Assembly (NCBI GenBank): GCA_030549335.1
Contig: CM060196.1
Span: forward strand, 73,988,139-74,052,138
Reading direction: 5' to 3'
DNA length: 64,000 nt
DNA from: Pontederia crassipes
Lineage: Eukaryota > Streptophyta > Magnoliopsida > Commelinales > Pontederiaceae
Shown: piece by piece, positions 49,301 to 58,300 of the stretch
Position numbering within the stretch: position 1 is the first letter of the stretch
Layout of the letters: every line of letters begins with the position of its first letter
Position numbers and translations under genes: made by a program
Notes under the pieces: generated by a model
Database searches by the model: none
The model's input: only the letters and a program-made list of their open reading frames with translations
Told to the model about the DNA's origin: nothing

Positions 49301-52300
49301 TGGGCATGGGGTGACTACACAACATAGATTGTTAGTTCTTGATATGCAAATAAAATGTATAAAACCAAAATCCCGAACAGTTTTTGATCGAAAAATCAAG
49401 TGGTGGCAGTTAAAGGGGGAGAAGCGAGAGACTTTTAGAAGTAAGTTATTAGAGGAAAGTGTGTGGGAGTTAGAAGGAGATGCTAGTATCATGTGGAAGA
49501 ATGTGGCAAAAAAGGTTGAAATGGTTGCTAAAGCCATTTTAGGAGAATCAAAAGGTTTTGGACCACGAGATAAGGAGACTTGGTGGTGGAATGAGGAGGT
49601 CCAAGAAAAGGTGCGTAATAAGAAGAATTGTTTCAAGGCGATACACTTGGACAATAGTTCTGACAATTGGGAAAAGTATCGTTTGGCGAAAAGGGAGGCT
49701 AAGAAGGCAGTTAGTGATGCTCGTGCTAAAGCATACGAGGGGTTTTATAAGGAGTTAGGGACAAAGGCGGGTGAACAAAGGATTTACAAGATTGCAAGGA
49801 ACAAAGAGAAGGAGTCGAGAGATTTGGATCAAGTAAGATGCATAAAAAATGAAGTTGGCAAGGTTTTAGTTACTGAAGGAGATATTAAGAACAGATGGGA
49901 AGAGTATTTCTATAAGCTATTTAATGATGGATGTGAAGGTTCGCGTTGTGATTTGGAGGACTTGACAGTTAGCGAATGTGAGCTTAATAGGTCATTTTAT
50001 CGTAGAATTAGAGTCTCGGAGGTTAGCGAAGCTCTTAAGAAAATGGAGAATGGTAAAGCCGTTGGACCGGATGGTATACCGATTGAAGTTTGGAAATGTT
50101 TAGGAGAAAAAGGTGTGTTGTGGTTATGTAAACTATTTAATGAGATTTTACGGTCGAAAAAGATGCCTGATGATTGGAGATTAAGTACATTAGTTCCTAT
50201 TTACAAAAATAAAGGGGATATTCAGAATTGTGCAAATTATAGAGGGATTAAACTTATGAGTCACACTATGAAATTATGGGAAAAAGTGATTGAGCATAGA
50301 TTGAGAATGGAGACTAGTATTTCTGAGAGACAATTTGGGTTCATGCCAGGAAGATCCACTACAGAGGCGATTTATTTACTAAGGGGGATGATGGAGAAGT
50401 ACCGAAGTAGGAGAAGAGACTTACATATGACTTTCATTGACTTAGAGAAGGCGTATGATCGGGTACCAAGGGATGTACTTTGGAAAGCCTTGCAAAAGAA
50501 GAGGGTGAATGTTGCCTACATTAAGGTAATACAAGATATGTACGATGGGGCATTGACTAGGGTTAGGACACTCGGAGGTGAGACAAATGAATTTCCTATA
50601 GGAATTGGCCTACATCAAGGATCAGCTTTAAGCCCGTATCTATTTAACTTAGTTATCGATGCTATAACCGAGAGTATCACAGAGGAGGTACCTAAGTGCA
50701 TGCTATTTGCGGATGATATAGTACTTTTAGCGGATTCAAGAGAAGAGATTAATACAAAATTGGAAATATGGAGAAATACGTTGGAGTCAAAGGGTTTTCG
50801 TTTAAGTAGGAATAAAACAGAATATATGCATAGCAATTTCACAAATAAACAACTTAGAGACGATTTGAAAGTTAGGTTAGGGGAGGATATAATTCCTCAA
50901 GTGACAAAGTTTAAATATTTAGGATCAATTGTAAGACAAGATGGTGAGATTGATGACGATGTTAATCATAGAATTCAAGCTGGTTGGTGTAAGTGGAGGA
51001 AAGCCACTGGAGTTCTTTGTGATAGAAAGGTACCCAATAAAGTTAAAGGAAAATTCTATCGTACTGCTATAAGGCCAGCAGTGTTATATGGTAGTGAATG
51101 TTGGGCTATGAAGGGACAACATGAACGTAAAGTGGGGGTAGCCGAAATGAGGATGTTGAGATGGATGTGTGGTCATACAAGATTAGATAAGATTAGGAAT
51201 GACCATATACGTGAACGAGTCGGAGTGGCTCCTATTAGTGAGAAAATGGTAGAGAATCGTTTGAGATGGTTTGGTCATGTTCAGAGAAGACCATTAGATG
51301 CGCCAGTAAGAAGAGTAGATCAAATAATCTGGAGTCCGATTAAAAGAGGGAGAGGGAGGCCAAGGCGGACACTTGGCGAACTAATAGAGCAAGATCTATT
51401 GGTGAATAATATACCGAAAGGTTTGGTTACTAATAGAGCGGAATGGCGTCGTATGATCCATGTAGCCGACCCCACCTAGTGGGATAAGGCTTTGTTGTTG
51501 TTGTTGTTGTTGTATTCTGATCACCCTTGCTATTTTCTATTGTCTAATATTCTAGGACTTGTTTTTTCGTTCTCTAAACAAGTAATCTAGGAAGTTATCG
51601 CTAAAACAAAACTAATCTAGGAAGTGATGATCTAAATGCAAATTTTCACGGTTCATAGGATTGCTAAACTTCCAAATTCTTGGAATGTGGAGAACGAGAT
51701 GCATCATGAAACTGTTTGACACTCTGTTTGCCTCTTTTCCTAATTAATAAAGAACTTGTTTTTTCCTTCTCTTTTGCCTCGTCATGCACAAACTTTCTTG
51801 GTGAGGATTTTGTTGAAAAAGTAGATTTTTTTTGAGGGAAAAGAGCATACTATTATATGAACAATGATTCTCATTTCCTTTTCTATCCTCAAAGAAAAAA
51901 AATATAAATAATTCTGTATAACTGGGAAGGTGTTTTTTTCTCTCTTGTGATATGTGTCAATTGTATTGTACCTTTGATAGCCAATCTTGACGTCAGAGTT
52001 TCTGATATTTTTATATTTATGGCTTACTGTGAAATATATTGTGTTTTCTTTTCAGTGAAAGAAGTATATCATTCAACCTTACAAATATTGAAATGATTAT
52101 TGCTACAATAGTTAATTAGCTTGTGGTACCCCTGGTAACGCTAATTAATATTCCCTTTTTTCTAATCTTTTAAGTTTATTATGTTGGCCTTTTCTTTTTT
52201 GAAAATGAAAAGGAAGACCACCACACTTGATTCGTCATCCACTTTGTATTAAAGCTATAAATGTGAACCATTTACAAGTGTGTATGAGAGAGATATCTAT

Positions 52301-55300
52301 GTTATTCACATAACACTGCTCACCCTCGAAAAGAATGGTTCTGCAGCTTCTGCTGGAGCCATATGGCACATGCGACCAGCACTACTTCCCTCATAGAAGC
52401 CTTCAAACATGTTCCCCTGTGCACAAGTGTTCACAATGATCTCTATAGTGTGTCCGGTGTGGTGGCATTAATTCCGCCCAGTGCATCCGTCGCCAGATTG
52501 ATTGTATTATAATTATCAGTGTAGAGCATAGGGAAGCTTACAAGCTTGATTGTATTATGAGAAAGTATACAAGGAGAAAAATAATTTGTCAATGCCAATG
52601 GCATCACATTCCCTTTTTACCTGGCACAATTTTATTATTATTTTTCGTAAGTGAATTTTGGTTGCACTTTGCATTGCTCATTATTGAACTCTGGTCACAC
52701 AGAAGTTAAGAGACATTTTGCTTGAGCATTGACTTTATTTCATTGTACACTGAATTGAAAAAAGAAAAACTCTTCAGGTAGATCATGCAAAAACCTTCCA
52801 TAATTTTTGTTTGTTTATTAGTTACAAATTTGCATTATCATTTCACTGAATCTTTCAGCTTTCTAGAATGAAGGTATCTTCTCTCTAAAAAAAAAAGGTG
52901 GTTATCGACTTCTATGTGATTGTGCGTGATATATGCAATTTCCATGAGTTGAAAATGCATTGTTGAATATTATGCAATTTCCATGCTTTGTATTATTTCA
53001 CTTCAAACTCCGCCTATGTTTTATAGCCGGTCCCAAGCTCGGATAAAGGAGGAGGGTTGTGTTAGGCCTCGACAGTCAGCGTAAAATCCTGTCGAATCTC
53101 ATGAATATGGATCAACGAGGCGTCGTATGATCCATGTAGCCGACCCCACCTAGTGGGATAAGGCTTTGTTATTGTTGTTGCATCCGTCGCCAGATTGACG
53201 GTGCCTGATGTGATGGAGTTAAAGTTGTCAAGATCTTGATTTAGATATTAAGATTTTACGATTTTACGATCTTACTACTTCTTAGTGATCTCAGATCTTA
53301 TCTTGAGAATCTTATGTGTAAGATCTTAATACGATTTTAATTTTGTTCATGCGATCTTACAATCTTATCCGATCCTATACGATCTCATATGATTAATATA
53401 ATTATTTAAATATTAATTAAAAATATATTTATGATAATAAGAATTAATTTAGATAAAGTTTAATACATTTTCTTCATTTTTAATATGTTTTGATATAATT
53501 TGACTTAAGAATCAGTAAAAAAAGACTTAATAGGATGTAAGTTAATATTTAAATGCGGAAAATTTATGAAATATATATATATTTATTAATAGGTAGGATT
53601 TTACGATCTTCGATGTAATGACCCTCCTTCGATCTTATGTAAGATCCCGATTTTGACAACCTTGGATGGAGCACTCATGGAAAAGGTGGTTCTCCGATGA
53701 TCCACACACTAGGAGTCCATCTCACCCTTTAAGCCCACTTCAATACTTTACCACGTCGCATAAGTCAAACAAAGATCTTGATCTTAAAGGGCACCTTGAC
53801 CTCCAAATATGGCAACAAGTAGCTAGAAGTCGTCAGATTCCGAGCTGATGAGCAGCAAATGCATGTCAACAACCCGAGCACAGAAACAACCGGAGGGCCA
53901 CACCCAACCACCCCCTTGACCCACTTCTAAAATCTTGTAATTGTGAATACATGGGACTTTCAGTGCCACTTAGGCACTTATAACTATTAAGATCTGTTTA
54001 CATTCTTAATCTAGCTAAGTATTGAATTATGATATTTTCATCTCTAAGAAAGTTGATTGATTCTTTCAAAAACGAAAGCTGATTGATTATATCATTACTG
54101 TCTATTTGATTTTCCTGCTGACTTAGTATGATTTTTCTGTTTTTATCTGTGCATTTTGTGCTTCGTACATTCCAAGTCCCGCTCTTATTTGTGAAAAAAA
54201 CAGGGCGATTTGGGATTCCTCTATCTTGATCTTTATGCTAGGAAGGGGAAGTATCCAGGCTGTGCTCATTTTGCAGTTAGAGGTGGACGGAGGTTATCTG
54301 AGACAGAGTACCAACTTCCAGTACGCACTAACTTTATTGGTGCTATTTACATGCATTTTCTATGTTATTTTACAGCACTGCTAAAAGATACCAAGAGAGC
54401 AACTTTCTTTGTGTTTGACAATTGTATTATTCTTGCATAATTCTGAAAATTTCTTTTAAACTCATTATGACAAGTCGAATCTTCGGCGATTTACATCTTT
54501 TTTTCTGTTTCTCGGTATCTTGACTTCCTAGAAACTATCATCTGTTTGTCTTGCCCCTTAAAAGCAAATCATCTGATTGTCTTAAATAACATATTATCTT
54601 TGGTGTTGGGTCAGCTGATCGCCATGACATTTTAGTTACTTGTCTGCATATATCTGTTTTGAGAAAAACTCATCTGTATGTATAACATCATCATTGATTA
54701 GACAGTACCAAAAAAAATTTTTCTCGAATGTCATCTATATTTATATTGCTCTTGTTTGTCACATATCACACTCAAATGTTACTCATTTTTCTTTATGAGT
54801 GTTGGTATGTAGGATGCTTGCTGACTCCCAACTAGTTCAGTACGCGAGTGCAAGTGTCAATTTTTACTTCCTCCCAACAAATTTGCTTCCTGGAATTCAA
54901 TCACATGGCCTCTGATGGAGTTTTAAGACTATTTTAATCAAGAACTTGTTTGTAATCGACGTAACTTCTTTCATATGTCACTCTTGGTCCATAATTTCTA
55001 TACTAGTACAGCAACCATTCTCTTTTAACCCTTGAGTCACCAATTCCTCATGCCACAAACTATGAGTATTTTAATTACCACTCCAAAATTTTTAATGCCA
55101 CTTCTTTTAGAACAGTTCTACTCATTGGCATTAATAATCAATCTTTTGACGATATATAAAATATATAATATAATGAAAATACAGTCAAAAGAAATAAGGT
55201 TACTCTTGTTTCTTTTACCATTAGTTTTTGCATCTCAATTTGAGACCCCTTGCCGGCTGCATAGAGTTCCATAACATAGTACTCTATAGTCCTGTGTTCT

Positions 55301-58300
55301 GTCTTCCAACATCCTCGAGTGGCATAAAGCTACTGAAGGCAAGCCAATCTGAGCAAGGATCTGAGAGAAATGTCATCAAGAAATTGCTTACTTCTTGATT
55401 TGCCTTGCTCTCTTTGATGCCACAGAGCCTTTGAATGAATGCACTAATCTGATCTTTGTTTTTGTGTACAAGTTATGACTAATTAGATATAACTTCTAAC
55501 ATTAACAAAAAAGGCCTTGCTGTACAGGTTGTCGCTTTAGTTTGCAACTTTGCAGGATCAAGTGCATCAAGTTCGTGTTTAAGCCACTCAGATCTGGAAA
55601 CCCTTTTTCATGAGTTTGGCCATGCGCTTCATTCTCTCCTTTCTAGAACGGTAACAAATTTCTGCTTAATGATTTGTTAACTGTTTTTTCCTTGTATGTG
55701 TGCATTAAAATTATTTTGCTATATGTTCTCAGGAGTATCAGCACTTCTCAGGTACTAGAGTTGTTCTTGATATAGCTGAGATACCTTCTAACCTTTTTGA
55801 GTAAGTTCTTGTTTTTTGCCTGGTAGATCATTCGATAGCTTCTGATGTTTTTCATCTGGATTAGAATATTGCTAGAGTACAATGATATAAATGTATTCAT
55901 TAATATGTACAAATTTCTTCTATGTTTCTATATTTTCTTATAAGCCGACCCCACCTAGTGGGATAAGGCTTTGTTGTTGTTGTTGTTCTATATTTTCCTA
56001 TAGTTTGTCACATTGAGATCTAGCTAACTAACCTGCATGAACCTATGAAGAGATGAACTCATATATTCAAGCATTAAAGACAGTAAAGCATTAAAGAGAT
56101 AAACTCACATATTCACAAGGTTTAGGCACAGCCTGCCCCTCTGAATTAGTTAACGCTGTGACAACTCAAGGTTCAAACCAAGGAAAGGAATAAAATTGAC
56201 ATGTTTTAATCATTGCAAAGGAAGAAATTTATGTCCTTCTGAACACAGCATACACACATGCATGGATCATTTTCTCTTGAATCCCATTTTTACTGGAGTA
56301 CTTTATTTGATTTCATTTAGACACCATGCTTGCTTTTTGTTTCGAAATCTTGCCCCATTCTAGCAATGTATAAACCCCTTTTCATCTGCAGTATGTGATA
56401 AGATACCACTTTGTATTAGTTAGTGGCTGGTTAATTAAGTTGTGGGTAGTTAGAAGTTGTATGAGTCAGTGGCTGGTCAAGAAAGTAGCAGGTAGTTATA
56501 TTTGTATTTGCATGTTATAAATACATGCATGTAGGTAGTTATATTTGTATTTGCATGTTATAAATACATGCATGAGTTTTAGATTTAGGATAGCCTTGGA
56601 AAATGTGTTGATCAATTATGTAATTGGAGTTTCGTCCACTCCATACAAACTTATGGAGATTTGTCATATCGAATTGACAAGTTATTAGTAGTAATTGTGT
56701 TTAAGATTCGTGCACTTTTACTATTAATAATAGTTATCCCACTTTTAATCAGTCATTTGTAGTTGTATTTTCAGTTTGTAAGTGAAAGCTCATTTCATAA
56801 GAAGAAAAGCTGGAAGTTCATATTGGTTCAAAAGTTTATCTCTTGGCTCAAAGATGGAGTTAATCAAGTTTGGAGCCTTCAACTGCACCTGCAGAATATT
56901 ATTATTAATATTCTTTTCTCCGCCTTGAGGACAAGGCAAAATTTTAGGAGTGTACTGATAAGATACCACTTTGTATTAGTTAGTGATTGATAATTAAGTA
57001 GTGGGTAGTTAGAAGTTGTATGAGTTAGTGGCTGGTTAAGAAAGTAGTGGGTAGTTATATTTGTATTTGCATGTTATAAATACATGCATGGGTTTTAGTT
57101 TTAGGATAACTTTTGGAAATGTGTTTATCACTTATGTAATTGGAGTTTAGTCCACTCCACACGGATTTATGGAGTTTTGTCATCTCGAATTGACAAGTTA
57201 TTAGTAGTAATTGTATCAGTATGTATAAAAGAAATATGTGGGATGCATAATTTTTGAAAGGGGATGCATTTATGGCTTTACTGAGAAAGTATTAAAATGT
57301 ACCTGATGATTGTTATTGCAAATTGTAGAGGCAGATATCACTTTAGTTTTCAGAGCATAGTGGAGATCTCTTTTTTTTAGGGGAGAAAATTTGATTACGG
57401 ATATAGTGTAGTCATCCATGTATTTTATATTAGAAACAGCTAGCAATTGTTGTAAGAGATAGGAAACAAAAATGTAATTACCAGTATATCCTTCCCTAAA
57501 AAAAACAATATATCAAAACAAGAGTGTACATGAGAGGGAAATGAACTTCAAAGACAACAAGTGGCAGAACCCTATGCTGGCTTGAGTGCAATAGATGAGG
57601 TAGCCCAGTCCTGCTTCACCACCTTTGATATTCCTCAAGAATCCCCTTGAGGTGCTGAATGATATACAGTCACAACCAACTGCCTTCCAGACAGCCTTGC
57701 CTTTCTGCCATATCCTGGCAAAGGTTAAAATATTGGGACAGGTCTGTAGGGTGATTTCCTAGAAAAGATGGAAGTGCTTTGTCTAGAGAAAAAAATGTTA
57801 GTGTTGCCAGTCTGCATTATCCACATATAGTGCATATTGGTTAGCTGCCGATCGGGCACAAGGATATCGCTGAGTTCTGTTCTGTTTGGTTTCTTCTTGT
57901 CCCTTTATCAAACATATCTCAACTGTCATGAATTTGTTTGCCCCTCAAAAAAAAAAAAAAGGACAAAAAAAGAAAAAACACAATCCTCTACTGGTTGTGG
58001 AGCTTTTTTTCCTCAGTTGAGGGAATTGAATTGCCGAGTCTCGGATGTAGATTTTTTTCTTTGCAGACTCGGGATCTAGAGGGACCTGATATAAAAACAA
58101 TCCTTGGGCATTTCAAAATCCATATTTTCGTCCAATATCTTTTTTGAGTGAGATTATTAACACAAGCCTTATATTAGGTACTATGCATGGGATTATCGTG
58201 TTCTAAGGATGTTTGCTAGACATCACACCTCTGGTGATGTGATACCAGAAAAGTTGGTAAAAATGATGAATTGTGCACGGACCAAGTTTGCTGCAACGGA

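Larger units (their letters stand above)
52195..53950 (-). mobile_element. Degenerate L1-type LINE relic, interrupted by two later insertions
   Basis: The left edge (GAAAATGAAAAGGAAGACCACC) resembles other L1 3' ends here. The right part, about 53680-53900, matches the L1 at 41100-41200 (CGCATAAGTCAAACAAAGATCTTGA; CTCCAAATA; GTCGTCAG). It is split by an RTE-driven insertion (52502-53179) and a hAT MITE (53220-53664). Antisense to MIP, intron 11. Old. Confidence 0.6.

Noticed and set aside
55310-55436. Imperfect inverted repeat GTGGCAT...ATGCCAC in MIP intron 13, considered as a miRNA hairpin
   Set aside because: Pairing inward is patchy with many mismatches; not enough to support a microRNA precursor.
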